Of a DNA stretch of 53,906 nt, positions 1 to 7,315 are shown piece by piece. The notes beneath the pieces are model-generated. The model was not told the origin of the DNA and searched no databases. It saw only the letters and a list, made by a program, of their open reading frames with translations. Made by a program: the position numbers and the translations under genes. Source of the stretch: Saprospiraceae bacterium (GTDB lineage: Bacteria > Bacteroidota > Bacteroidia > Chitinophagales > Saprospiraceae); contig JABDKX010000108.1 in NCBI GenBank assembly GCA_013001975.1, forward strand, positions 1 to 53,906. Reading direction: 5' to 3'. Every line of letters begins with the position of its first letter. The first letter of the stretch is position 1.

Positions 1-60
1 ATTGTATTCATTGTTCACATTGAATCATTGAATATTGTCTACCAGAATACTTAACATTTA

Positions 61-90
61 TTTGTAATATCAAATAAGGTATTAACTTCG
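61..90 (+). promoter_or_regulatory. Probable Bacteroidota-type promoter for the choice-of-anchor B gene
   Basis: A TTTG (61-64) is followed after 18 nt by TAACTTCG (83-90), one mismatch from the Bacteroidota -7 consensus TAnnTTTG. The implied transcription start lies about 25 nt before the ATG at 123. This is consensus matching only. Confidence 0.45.
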
Positions 91-122
91 CGGTTTATTT
101 AACAATTATTGAAATTATAGTG

Positions 123-2510
123 ATGAGATCACAATTACTTCTTTTATGTGTTTTTGGCATATTAAATATTAATGCACAAGATAATCTTAACATCGAATTT
201 GTATCTAATGTCCAAGTTGGTGAAAACGGCAATGATATATGGGGATATGTAGATGGCAATGGGACAGAATACGCCATTATGGGAAGTCGTGCTAATACTT
301 GGATTTGGAGTTTAGAAGATCCTGCCAAACCAATAGAAAGAGCTAAAATCCCTGGTGATGCCACTACATGGAGAGATATAAAATCATGGGATGATCATTT
401 ATATGTTACTTGTGATAGTGGTGATGATGGTTTGTTGGTCATTGATATGAGTATGGCTCCAGACAGCATACGTTTTCAATATTTGACTCCCGGTATTGAA
501 GTGGATACGACAATAACACAATTAGGGAGATGTCATAATTTATATATTGATGAAAATGGCTTTTGTTACTTAGCAGGTTGTAGGATTTCAGGTGCAAATA
601 AAGCTATTGTTTTAGATTTGAATCAAGACAAATGGACACCTCCAATTGTTGGTGTGCATGGTGGGAATAATCGCGAATATGCACATGATTTGTATGTAAA
701 AAATGACATGCTGTATGCTTCTGAAATTAATAAAGGAGAATTGGCAATTTACGATGCAACCGATAAAACGAATCTGATTAAATTAGGTTCAGCTGGGACA
801 TCATTTTCATTTACACACAACGCTTGGACTTCAACTGATCAAAATTATATTTTCACCACTGATGAAAGAGCTAACGCATATGTAGACGCTTTTGATATTT
901 CGGATCCTACTAATATTGTAAAACTGGACAGATATCGTCCTTTAGAAACAGAAGGCAGAGATGTCATTCCTCATAACACGCATTATCTTGATGGCTTTCT
1001 TGTAACATCATGGTATACAGATGGTGTTGTTGTCATTGATGGGAGCAATCCATCCAATTTAATCAAAGTGGGTGCATTTGATACCTTCTTAGGATCAGAT
1101 GGTGGCTTTAGTGGTTGCTGGGGTGCTTATCCATATTTACCGTCAGGATTATTATTAGCTAGTGATATAAATTCTGGTCTATATGTTTTATCTCCAACTT
1201 ATAACAGAGCGGGATTCCTAGAAGGAATCGTCACCAATAGTGATACAGGAAATGCGGTTAACGGTGTGGATGTTTCAATTACAGCTTCTCAGTTAAATGA
1301 AGGCATGACAAATGCGTTAGGATCTTATAAAACAGGATTAGAAGAGGAAGGAACTTTTATGGTTACTTTTTCACACCCTGACTACGAAATTAAAACTGAG
1401 ATGGTAGATCTTAAAAGTGGTGAGATTACGAATCTTGATGTTGCATTGACACCATTGAAAAAGGTAACTTTTAAAGGTTCTGTTTTCGATGCTTCCAATG
1501 GCAGTGTTATACCAAATGCTGTTATTGTATTCAAAAATGATAAAAGAGAAATAAAATTAACGACAGACGAAAATGGCAACTTTGAATCAACTGAAGTCGA
1601 AGACAATTACAATGTAACAATTGGATCTTGGGGTCATTTAACTAAGGTATTTAATGTTACATCAGGAGGTTCGAGCAATGATTTGACTTTCGAATTGGAA
1701 CAAGGATATGCAGATGGTTTCGAATTAGACTTGGGATGGCAACAATTTTCAACTGCTGTAACAGGTGGTTGGGTTAGAGAAATACCTATTGGGACATTCG
1801 CAACTGGCGTACCGATTGCGCCAGGAGATGATGTGCCCGAGGACTTAGGTGATAAATGCTATGTCACTGGAAATGGCGGTGGAAGTGTCGGATTTGACGA
1901 TGTTGATGAAGGAGAAGTGGTTTTAGTCTCTCCTACTTTCAATGTGAGCGACATGGTAAGCCCAACTTTAAATTACAAATATTGGTTTGTAAATACATCA
2001 GGAGAAGGTCCAATTGACGACACCTTGGATGTCAGAGTTTGCGATATCAATGAATGTGTTACAGTTGCCAGATATGTTGGAGCTCAAAATGAATGGAGTG
2101 AATTACAAGAAATTTCTTTGACAGAAATGGTTGATATTACACAAGATTTACGAGTTGAATTTGTGACATCAGATTACAAAACGCCTGAAAGTTCAGGACA
2201 TCTTGTTGAAGCTGCGATTGATGTTGTCAGCATTACGGATAATGATCCAGTTTCAAGCACAGGATCTACCTTAGACAACGAAATTGCCATTTATCCGAAT
2301 CCATTTGAGAACAAGATTAATTTGGAGCAAATGGGTCAAAATAGGTATGTATCTTATGAAATATATGATGCGCTAGGTAAAATTATCCAAATGGGTGACT
2401 TGAATGACAATTTAAGTCTCATTGACCTAAATGTGACTTCAGGCATTTACACGTTGAAATTAAATGGAATTGAGCGTCAAGTACTTATCAAAAAAATTGT
2501 AAAAAAATAA
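123..2510 (+). CDS. Secreted choice-of-anchor B family protein with T9SS sorting domain
   Basis: Large secreted protein of 795 residues. Residues 1-19 (MRSQLLLLCVFGILNINAQ) form a signal peptide. Residues about 25-365 have the LVIVD-like propeller repeats of the choice-of-anchor B family (for example MGSRANTWIWSLEDPAKP and further 'DISDPTNIVKL'-type strands). Two CarboxypepD_reg-like beta-sandwich domains follow (about 367-445 and 450-527), then a jelly-roll-like region, and a final T9SS type A domain starting at IAIYPNPF. It is therefore expected to be exported by Sec, passed through T9SS and anchored at the surface or released. A GTG at 120 precedes the ATG at 123 directly; ATG is preferred because it gives a normal signal peptide. 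No ligand or enzymatic activity is evident; an adhesive or scaffold role is inference. Confidence 0.85.
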   Translation: MRSQLLLLCVFGILNINAQDNLNIEFVSNVQVGENGNDIWGYVDGNGTEYAIMGSRANTWIWSLEDPAKPIERAKIPGDATTWRDIKSWDDHLYVTCDSGDDGLLVIDMSMAPDSIRFQYLTPGIEVDTTITQLGRCHNLYIDENGFCYLAGCRISGANKAIVLDLNQDKWTPPIVGVHGGNNREYAHDLYVKNDMLYASEINKGELAIYDATDKTNLIKLGSAGTSFSFTHNAWTSTDQNYIFTTDERANAYVDAFDISDPTNIVKLDRYRPLETEGRDVIPHNTHYLDGFLVTSWYTDGVVVIDGSNPSNLIKVGAFDTFLGSDGGFSGCWGAYPYLPSGLLLASDINSGLYVLSPTYNRAGFLEGIVTNSDTGNAVNGVDVSITASQLNEGMTNALGSYKTGLEEEGTFMVTFSHPDYEIKTEMVDLKSGEITNLDVALTPLKKVTFKGSVFDASNGSVIPNAVIVFKNDKREIKLTTDENGNFESTEVEDNYNVTIGSWGHLTKVFNVTSGGSSNDLTFELEQGYADGFELDLGWQQFSTAVTGGWVREIPIGTFATGVPIAPGDDVPEDLGDKCYVTGNGGGSVGFDDVDEGEVVLVSPTFNVSDMVSPTLNYKYWFVNTSGEGPIDDTLDVRVCDINECVTVARYVGAQNEWSELQEISLTEMVDITQDLRVEFVTSDYKTPESSGHLVEAAIDVVSITDNDPVSSTGSTLDNEIAIYPNPFENKINLEQMGQNRYVSYEIYDALGKIIQMGDLNDNLSLIDLNVTSGIYTLKLNGIERQVLIKKIVKK

Positions 2511-2529
2511 ATTTAGTTAGGCAAAACAC

Positions 2530-2561
2530 TTGTATCTAATAAGTAATTATTTATATATTTG
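2530..2561 (+). promoter_or_regulatory. Probable promoter of tRNA-Glu
   Basis: TTG (2530-2532), a 21-nt spacer, then TATATTTG (2554-2561), an exact match to TAnnTTTG. The mature tRNA begins 30 nt downstream of the -7 element, leaving a short 5' leader. It is among the best promoter matches in the window. Confidence 0.65.
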
Positions 2562-2591
2562 CCGTCGCTTAAAAGATAAGCGAATTCTATT

Positions 2592-2663
2592 GGCCCGTTC
2601 GTCTAGGGGTTAGGACGCCAGGTTTTCATCCTGGTAGCAGGGGTTCGAATCCCCTACGGGCTA
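2592..2663 (+). tRNA. tRNA-Glu (anticodon UUC)
   Basis: Full cloverleaf of 72 nt. Acceptor arms GGCCCGT and ACGGGCT pair (G1-U72 wobble), with discriminator A at 2663. The anticodon stem CCAGG/CCTGG encloses the loop TTTTCAT, giving anticodon TTC for GAA/GAG codons. The T arm is AGGGG/CCCCT with a TTCGAAT loop. The 3' CCA is not encoded and must be added. A hairpin terminator follows at once. The last 11 nt of the gene plus downstream sequence are duplicated from 3013. Confidence 0.97.
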
Positions 2664-2665
2664 CA

Positions 2666-2700
2666 ACAAGACCTTCTTGCAATTTGCAAGAGGGTCTTTT
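2666..2700 (+). terminator. Intrinsic terminator of tRNA-Glu
   Basis: AAGACC and CTTGCAA pair with TTGCAAG and GGTCTT around a short A/T loop, and the 3' arm runs into TTTT. It starts five nucleotides after the tRNA end. A close copy at 3026-3060 lacks a clean T tract. Confidence 0.7.
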
Positions 2701-2840
2701 CATTTATAAGACTGTTGAGCTTGCTCATAAAGGCTTGGAAATGAAAAGACCTAAGATTTACGAAGTAAATAAAGGTCTTGTTGTACTATATAAAAACGAT
2801 GTTGGGATCATCGAAGATAATCCCCGCTACAAATGAACTT

Positions 2841-3000
2841 AAGGAATGAATTAATATTCGCTCCTTTTTTTATGCTCTACAGTGAAATGATTTAATGGAC
2901 GCCCTTCGGGGATTCTTGCTGCCCGCCCGAAACCAAGTTTCGGTGCCCTCTCTTTAAGGTGATTGCTATCACCTTAATTATTATTTCTATGAAATAATAA
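2841..3000. other. Structured repeat element, copy 1 (five consecutive hairpins)
   Basis: Five inverted repeats in a row: P1 TTCGCTC (2857-2863) with CAGTGAA (2880-2886); P2 CCC-TTC-GGG (2902-2910); P3 CCGAAAC/GTTTCGG around CAA (2927-2943); P4 AAGGTGAT/ATCACCTT around TGCT (2956-2975); P5 TTATTATTTC/GAAATAATAA around TAT (2978-3000). The P2-P3 part is clearly more GC-rich than its surroundings. I do not recognise it as a known RNA family. A structured RNA, a REP-like palindromic element, or a remnant of a mobile-element end are all possible. Confidence 0.6.
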
Positions 3001-3012
3001 CCGTTCGGTTAT

Positions 3013-3285
3013 CCTACGGGCTACAACAAGACCTTATTGCAATTTTGCAAGAGGGTCTTGTTGTATTATATAAAAACGATTTTGGGATCATCGAAGATAA
3101 TCCCCGCTACAAATGAACTTAAGGAATGAATTAATATTCGCTCCTTTTTTTATGCTCTACAGTGAAATGATTTAATGGACGCCCTTCGGGGATTTTTGCT
3201 GCCCGCCCGAAACCAAGTTTCGGTGCCCTCTCTTTAAGGTGATTGCTATCACCTTAATTATTATTTCTATGAAATAATAACCGTT
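3013..3285. repeat. Duplicated segment, copy 2 (with tRNA-Glu 3' fragment)
   Basis: Second copy of the segment. It opens with the last 11 nt of tRNA-Glu and the terminator-like hairpin, then joins directly to the hairpin block because the 73-bp spacer of copy 1 is absent. The tRNA fragment cannot fold into a tRNA. The arrangement looks like a tandem duplication, or like the duplicated tRNA 3' ends left by an integrase; no integrase gene lies in the window. Confidence 0.8.
3121..3280. other. Structured repeat element, copy 2
   Basis: Copy of the element at 2841-3000, shifted by 280 bp, with all five hairpins intact: P1 3137-3143/3160-3166, P2 3182-3190, P3 3207-3223, P4 3236-3255, P5 3258-3280. 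The single difference I see within this stretch (C versus T at 2915/3195) lies between P2 and P3 and breaks no stem. Confidence 0.6.
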
Positions 3286-3369
3286 TGCATTTGTCTCTCT
3301 TTTATTTGATACTATGATAATGATTAAAAAATAGACAGGTGACTTTTATTATTCAACTTATACATACTA

Positions 3370-3477
3370 ATTAAGTGAATATTTATTCACTCCTTTTTTT
3401 ATGTCTAAGAGTGAAATGAATTATTTGACGCACGTAGTGGATTCTTTCTGCCACTCCGAAACAGAGTATCAGTATCA
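3370..3477. other. Structured repeat element, copy 3 (diverged; P1-P3 only)
   Basis: A clearly related but diverged copy. P1 is TTCACTC (3386-3392) with GAGTGAA (3409-3415), perfectly paired where the other copies have a G-U and a mismatch. P2 is CAC-GTA-GTG (3431-3439), replacing CCC-TTC-GGG with paired changes. P3 (CCGAAAC 3456-3462, GTATCAG 3466-3472) is partly degenerate, and P4-P5 are not recognisable. The T-run after P1's first arm and the 'gaaatga' after its second arm are also retained. Confidence 0.5.
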
Positions 3478-3559
3478 AAAAACTTAAAAAATATTCTTAA
3501 AACTCTGAACGATAACTACAATCCTAACGTTGTTTTTAATATAATTGCCTATTATATCA

Positions 3560-3582
3560 TGTAGGATATTGCATTTCCTACA
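3560..3582. promoter_or_regulatory. Inverted repeat upstream of cysteine dioxygenase (candidate operator)
   Basis: TGTAGGA (3560-3566) and TCCTACA (3576-3582) are perfect 7-bp arms with 9 nt between them, ending 30 nt before the start codon. The position fits an operator or a leader hairpin. No regulator gene is adjacent. Confidence 0.35.
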
Positions 3583-3612
3583 CACAAATCAATTTAATAA
3601 GAATTAATATTT

Positions 3613-4131
3613 ATGAGTATACAAGATACTGACATCCAGCATTTGGTTATAGAAGCAAGAAAGATTGTTAATGAAGAATTGACTGATTTATCTGGTCTAA
3701 ACAAATTGCTTTCTCGCCAAACACTCCTACCCTTTGCTGACTGGATGGACAAATCTTATACTCGTGTTTGCTTGCATGAAGATGAGGAATTTGAATTGGT
3801 ATTGATCTGTTGGCAGCCTATGGCTAAAACAGTCATCCACAATCATAATAAACAAAACTGTTGGGTTTTTTGCTTTGACTCAAATTTTGAAGAAACGATA
3901 TTTTGTGAGAAGGGTCAGGATAAATTAAAGATCAAACAAATTGAAAAAGGCGGCATAACTTTTATGACAGAAGGAAATAATTGTCATACCCTTCAAAATA
4001 AATCTACTTCTCAGGCATTGTCACTTCATTTATATAACAGACCAATAAAAACATGTGGCATAGTTAAGCCATCATCGGAAAGTGTACATCTTGAAAAAGC
4101 TGTATTGGAGTATGATGCTGTTCTTCCTTAG
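3613..4131 (+). CDS. Cysteine dioxygenase family protein
   Basis: Cupin-fold iron enzyme of 172 residues, expected to oxidise L-cysteine (or a related thiol) with O2 to the sulfinic acid in the cytoplasm. The 3-His iron site is visible: H76 and H78 in IHNHNKQNCW, and H125 in NNCHTL. C83 lies five residues after H78 and Y141 sits in SLHLY, the places occupied by the Cys-Tyr crosslink pair of mammalian CDO; R51 in YTR matches the substrate-carboxylate arginine. Length is close to bacterial CDO (about 170-200). It stands alone: a long non-coding stretch precedes it and a strong palindromic terminator follows. Substrate choice between cysteine and 3-mercaptopropionate is not settled, although the retained arginine favours cysteine. 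Confidence 0.85.
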   Translation: MSIQDTDIQHLVIEARKIVNEELTDLSGLNKLLSRQTLLPFADWMDKSYTRVCLHEDEEFELVLICWQPMAKTVIHNHNKQNCWVFCFDSNFEETIFCEKGQDKLKIKQIEKGGITFMTEGNNCHTLQNKSTSQALSLHLYNRPIKTCGIVKPSSESVHLEKAVLEYDAVLP

Positions 4132-4158
4132 GTTTCATTTTTAATTTAAGTAAGTTCA

Positions 4159-4200
4159 GGACCTGACAGGTTGTACAACCTGTCAGGTCCTTTTTATTTT
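4159..4200 (+). terminator. Perfect 32-bp palindrome with T tract (terminator)
   Basis: GGACCTGACAGGTTGT (4159-4174) is immediately followed by its exact reverse complement (4175-4190), then TTTTTATTTT. It is placed to end the cysteine dioxygenase transcript. From memory, similar ACCTGACAGGTT palindromes recur in intergenic regions of many Bacteroidota genomes, so it may be a dispersed repeat used as a terminator. Confidence 0.8.
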
Positions 4201-4245
4201 CTTACTTTTATATAGAAAGATCATTCTTGCCCCAAAATTAGAACT

Positions 4246-4995
4246 ATGGAAGCCACCACAATAGATGACGTTTTAACGCATTTAGATGCTATTATAGCAA
4301 CATCAAAAAATGAACTTAGTACAATTGGCTATTTCGCTGCTATGTATAGAACGGTTACACAAACTGTAAAAAATAATTTGGGAACAGACTTCTTTCAAAA
4401 TGATGATCGTATGGAAAAACTGGATGTGATCTTTGCCAACAGATACCTGAAAGCTTATTCGGATTACAATCAAGGTAAGGATGTTACGGCATCTTGGAAA
4501 TATTCATTTGAAGAATCTAAAAATAACAGACTTATCGTACTACAACATCTGATGCTGGGTATGAATACACATATTAATCTAGACCTTGGCGTTGCGGCTG
4601 CACAAATTTCTACTCCAGAAAACATTGAAGACCTTAAAATTGATTTTAATAAAATCAATGAAATACTTGGCGGCTTAGTAGAAAGAATGGAAAGAGATCT
4701 TTCTGAGATTACACCCTTCTTAAATACAATTATCAAAATATTTAAAAACTTTGATAAAAAACTTATCAATTTTAGCATGACAATTGCAAGAAATGGTGCT
4801 TGGAAATTTGCAAATAAAATTGTTGGCAAAAGTGATCTTGATTTACAGAATATAATTAAGGAAAGGGACCTAAAAATCATAAAACTTTCAGATGGCATTG
4901 TTAATTCTGGCTTCTTCAAAGGACTGCTTTTTAAAATCCTTAGGTTTTGTGAAAAAGGAAATGTAGAAACCAAGATTGAGGCTATGGAAAAATAG
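4246..4995 (+). CDS. DUF5995 family protein
   Basis: Soluble protein of 249 residues, mostly helical, without signal peptide or membrane segment. The central part (residues about 60-125, including FANRYLKAY, SWKYSFEES and LMLGMNTHINLDLGVA) resembles DUF5995, a family of unknown function with conserved N-H-I-N-like polar residues. The C-terminal half is lysine-rich helix. It lies alone between a terminator and the symporter gene 85 bp downstream in the same direction. Function unknown. Confidence 0.7.
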   Translation: MEATTIDDVLTHLDAIIATSKNELSTIGYFAAMYRTVTQTVKNNLGTDFFQNDDRMEKLDVIFANRYLKAYSDYNQGKDVTASWKYSFEESKNNRLIVLQHLMLGMNTHINLDLGVAAAQISTPENIEDLKIDFNKINEILGGLVERMERDLSEITPFLNTIIKIFKNFDKKLINFSMTIARNGAWKFANKIVGKSDLDLQNIIKERDLKIIKLSDGIVNSGFFKGLLFKILRFCEKGNVETKIEAMEK

Positions 4996-5080
4996 TAATT
5001 AAAAGTCCAAATACGAATTTGATTATTGTATTTGTTGATTGATGAATAAATACTTACATTCAGCAAACTAACATAAAACA

Positions 5081-6565
5081 ATGCTGACCAAATTTATCGT
5101 CTTAGGAATCTACGTTGCCATATTATTCTTGATAGGCATATTCGCTTCTAGGAGAATCAAAGGCATGAGCGACTTTTATGTCGGTGGCAAGAACATGGGC
5201 TTTTGGGCAGTCGCATTCTCTGCTAGAGCAACGGGAGAATCTGGTTGGCTATTAATAGGATTAACAGGAATGGGTGCTCTCGCTGGTTATTCTGGTTACT
5301 GGGTTGTACTTGGTGAATGTTTAGGCGTTTTCATTTCATGGTTCTTTATGGCGAAGATATTTAAAAGAAAATCTGATGCTTACAAATCCATAACAATCCC
5401 AGATTATCTAGAGAGCCATTTCAAATCATCCACACATACGTTAAGAATACTTGCAGCTTCTGTTCTATCAATATTCGTTGTCATCTATGTGAGTTCTCAA
5501 ATCGATGCAACTGGCATTGCCTTCGAGTCTATGTTAGATGTTAACTATTTTACTGGTGCCCTTATCGGATTTTTCATAGTACTTATTTATATATTTTTTG
5601 GTGGGTTTGTAGCTGCTGTTTGGTCTGATTTATTTCAAGGCTTATTAATGTTTTTTGGGCTAGTATTACTTCCGATCGTTGTTTGGTTTTCAATCGATCA
5701 TGGACAATCAATAACTGAAGGCCTAAATGCCATAGATCCTGCTCTAACTGATATATGGGGCGGCAATGAAGATGGTTTAATGAATCTGTTTACAATTTTA
5801 GGATTCTCCATGATAGGCTTAGGATTTCTTGGATCTCCTCAAGTATACGTAAGGTTTATGTCTATCAAAAACGAGGCTGAAATAGACAAAGGAAGGTGGG
5901 TCGCGATCATTTTTACATTACTAACGGATGCTGCAGCTGTTACCATTGGAATTTTAGCTAGGGTACTCTTTACCGAAAATGGTCAAGACCCAGAAGCTGT
6001 TTTTGGCGTCGGTGCAACTGATGTACTCAGTATGATGACTGAAAATTTCCTTCCTTTCATTTTAGTGGCCATTTACATTGCAATTGTTTTATCTGCCATC
6101 ATGTCAACTATCGATTCATTATTAATCATTGCATCAAGTGCGATTACAAGAGACTTTTATCAGAAAATATTCCATCCTGAAATCAAAGATGATGAATTGA
6201 CAAAACTATCAAGAATAGTAACAGTCATTATGGCTATTGTTGCTCTTGGAATTGCGATGACCATTGCCTTGGTTTCTCCTGAAAGGCAAGTATTTTGGGT
6301 CATCATTTTTGGATGGTCAGGTATTGCTGCTACATTCTGCCCTGTTATTATTCTTAGTTTATTCTGGGACGGCTTTACAGAAAAAGGAGCCATTGCTTCC
6401 ATGATTTCTGGATTTATAAGTGTCATTGTTATTAAATTTGTTTTACAAAACATAGAAGGTATAGGTGAGTATTTTGTAGCACTAGATGTTTTAGGCCCTT
6501 CTTTTGTTGTGGCTATGTTGTTTGGATGGGGAGTTAGTAAATTTGAAACAATGCGAACAATGTGA
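5081..6565 (+). CDS. Sodium:solute symporter (SSS family, PutP-like)
   Basis: Integral membrane transporter of 494 residues with about 13 hydrophobic segments. The family signature is clear: FASRRIKGMSDFYVGGKNMG near the N-terminus, FSARATGESGWLLIG, and LSAIMSTIDSLLIIASSAITRDFY around residue 340, which holds the conserved Ser/Thr sodium-site residues. PutP-like proline/sodium symport is the closest guess; substrate cannot be assigned from sequence. The gene ends in TGA at 6563-6565 and a 9-bp satellite begins within its last codons or directly after, so the C-terminus (ETMRTM) may have been reshaped by the repeat. Confidence 0.85.
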   Translation: MLTKFIVLGIYVAILFLIGIFASRRIKGMSDFYVGGKNMGFWAVAFSARATGESGWLLIGLTGMGALAGYSGYWVVLGECLGVFISWFFMAKIFKRKSDAYKSITIPDYLESHFKSSTHTLRILAASVLSIFVVIYVSSQIDATGIAFESMLDVNYFTGALIGFFIVLIYIFFGGFVAAVWSDLFQGLLMFFGLVLLPIVVWFSIDHGQSITEGLNAIDPALTDIWGGNEDGLMNLFTILGFSMIGLGFLGSPQVYVRFMSIKNEAEIDKGRWVAIIFTLLTDAAAVTIGILARVLFTENGQDPEAVFGVGATDVLSMMTENFLPFILVAIYIAIVLSAIMSTIDSLLIIASSAITRDFYQKIFHPEIKDDELTKLSRIVTVIMAIVALGIAMTIALVSPERQVFWVIIFGWSGIAATFCPVIILSLFWDGFTEKGAIASMISGFISVIVIKFVLQNIEGIGEYFVALDVLGPSFVVAMLFGWGVSKFETMRTM

Positions 6566-6566
6566 C

Positions 6567-6690
6567 AATGAATGCAATGTGACAATGAATACAATGAATG
6601 CAATGAATACAATGAATACAATGAATGCAATGAATACAATGAATGCAATGAATGCAATGAATGCAATGAATATAATGAATATAATGATTC
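6567..6690. repeat. 9-bp tandem satellite (AATGAATRC)n
   Basis: Eleven uninterrupted 9-bp units of AATGAATGC, AATGAATAC or AATGAATAT run from 6584 to 6682. One unit at 6567-6575 lies before an irregular AATGTGAC, and a degraded unit follows. Because 9 is a multiple of 3, all frames stay open and give artificial Met-Asn-Thr or Tyr-Ser-Leu-His repeats; none looks like a gene. The array starts one base after the symporter stop codon. Confidence 0.9.
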
Positions 6691-6790
6691 AATATAACGA
6701 GTAAATAAGCAAAAGGTGTCCTCGCCTCTTTGCGAATTAAACAATAAAGTCAATGTAAATAAATAGTCAATATCAAATCCAATTAGTCAA

Positions 6791-7306
6791 ATGATATATT
6801 CAAGAATTTATTCAATGCTTTTTAAAACATTTTTTCTTGTACTCATATTTACTAATGTCAATGCTCAAATAAATACCTTAAAACTAAACTCAAGTAGCTT
6901 AGGCATTGGTTTTTACAATTCATCTGCTGAGTCAAACCGGATAGGCTTAGGCATTAATTTTGATATTTCAGTTAAAGGCAAAAATAATATCTATTCAATA
7001 TATGCAGGTAGGGCATATCTTATCAATATAAATGAATTTATAAAAGAAATTTTAGAATTCAATTTCACCTATGGAAAGGAAGTTTATCTTAATAATTTCA
7101 TAGTTGCTGAAGGACATATCGGAGTTGGTTATACAAGTCATAAGGCTTCTAATACTGAAACTCATTCTGCTGTGGGTATTCCCATCAGGTTAAAACTGTA
7201 TGTTAAATTTGGTAAGCATTTTTCAATGGGTGTTAATCCAAATATTAATATCAATACCTTTGAAAGAGTTTTATCTGGACATCTCATTTTCCAACATCAT
7301 TTTTAA
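6791..7306 (+). CDS. Small predicted outer-membrane beta-barrel protein, unknown function
   Basis: Protein of 171 residues with an N-terminal signal peptide ending NVNAQ at about residue 26. The rest alternates short amphipathic strands rich in Gly, Asn and aromatic residues (SLGIGFYNSS, NRIGLGINFDISV, GHIGVGYTS, HFSMGVNPNINI) and ends in aromatic-rich FQHHF, as in 8-stranded barrels. An in-frame ATG at 6815 (MLFKTFFLVL) would give a shorter, equally good signal peptide and may be the true start. Only 9 bp separate it from the DinB-like gene, so the two may be co-transcribed. Not assigned to a named family. Confidence 0.6.
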   Translation: MIYSRIYSMLFKTFFLVLIFTNVNAQINTLKLNSSSLGIGFYNSSAESNRIGLGINFDISVKGKNNIYSIYAGRAYLININEFIKEILEFNFTYGKEVYLNNFIVAEGHIGVGYTSHKASNTETHSAVGIPIRLKLYVKFGKHFSMGVNPNININTFERVLSGHLIFQHHF

Positions 7307-7315
7307 GATAAGATA

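Larger units (their letters stand above)
2653..3012. repeat. Duplicated segment, copy 1 (tRNA-Glu 3' end plus downstream hairpins)
   Basis: This unit begins inside tRNA-Glu with CCTACGGGCTACAACAAG, the same 18-mer found at 3013-3030. It carries the terminator, a spacer of about 73 bp (2701-2773) missing from copy 2, and a block 2774-3005 that matches 3054-3285 at all but about three positions. Part of the 948 bp between the tRNA and the next gene; I find no convincing protein-coding ORF in that stretch. Near-identity of the copies implies recent duplication or conversion. Confidence 0.85.

Noticed and set aside
2653-3285. CRISPR-like array or short mobile island after tRNA-Glu
   Set aside because: There are only two long copies, no regular spacers, no cas genes and no integrase. 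Duplication of structured repeats explains it better.
4470-5081. 203-codon minus-strand ORF opposite the DUF5995 gene
   Set aside because: It lies antisense to a gene with family-like conserved residues, has no recognisable motif, and starts in the symporter's start region.
6584-6682. CRISPR array
   Set aside because: The units are 9 bp and contiguous without spacers, so this is a satellite.
6160-6753. Long minus-strand ORF with Tyr-Ser-Leu-His repeats, and a plus-strand ORF of Met-Asn-Thr/Ala repeats (6504-6704)
   Set aside because: Both are readings of the 9-bp satellite, which keeps every frame open. The minus ORF also runs antisense to the conserved symporter.
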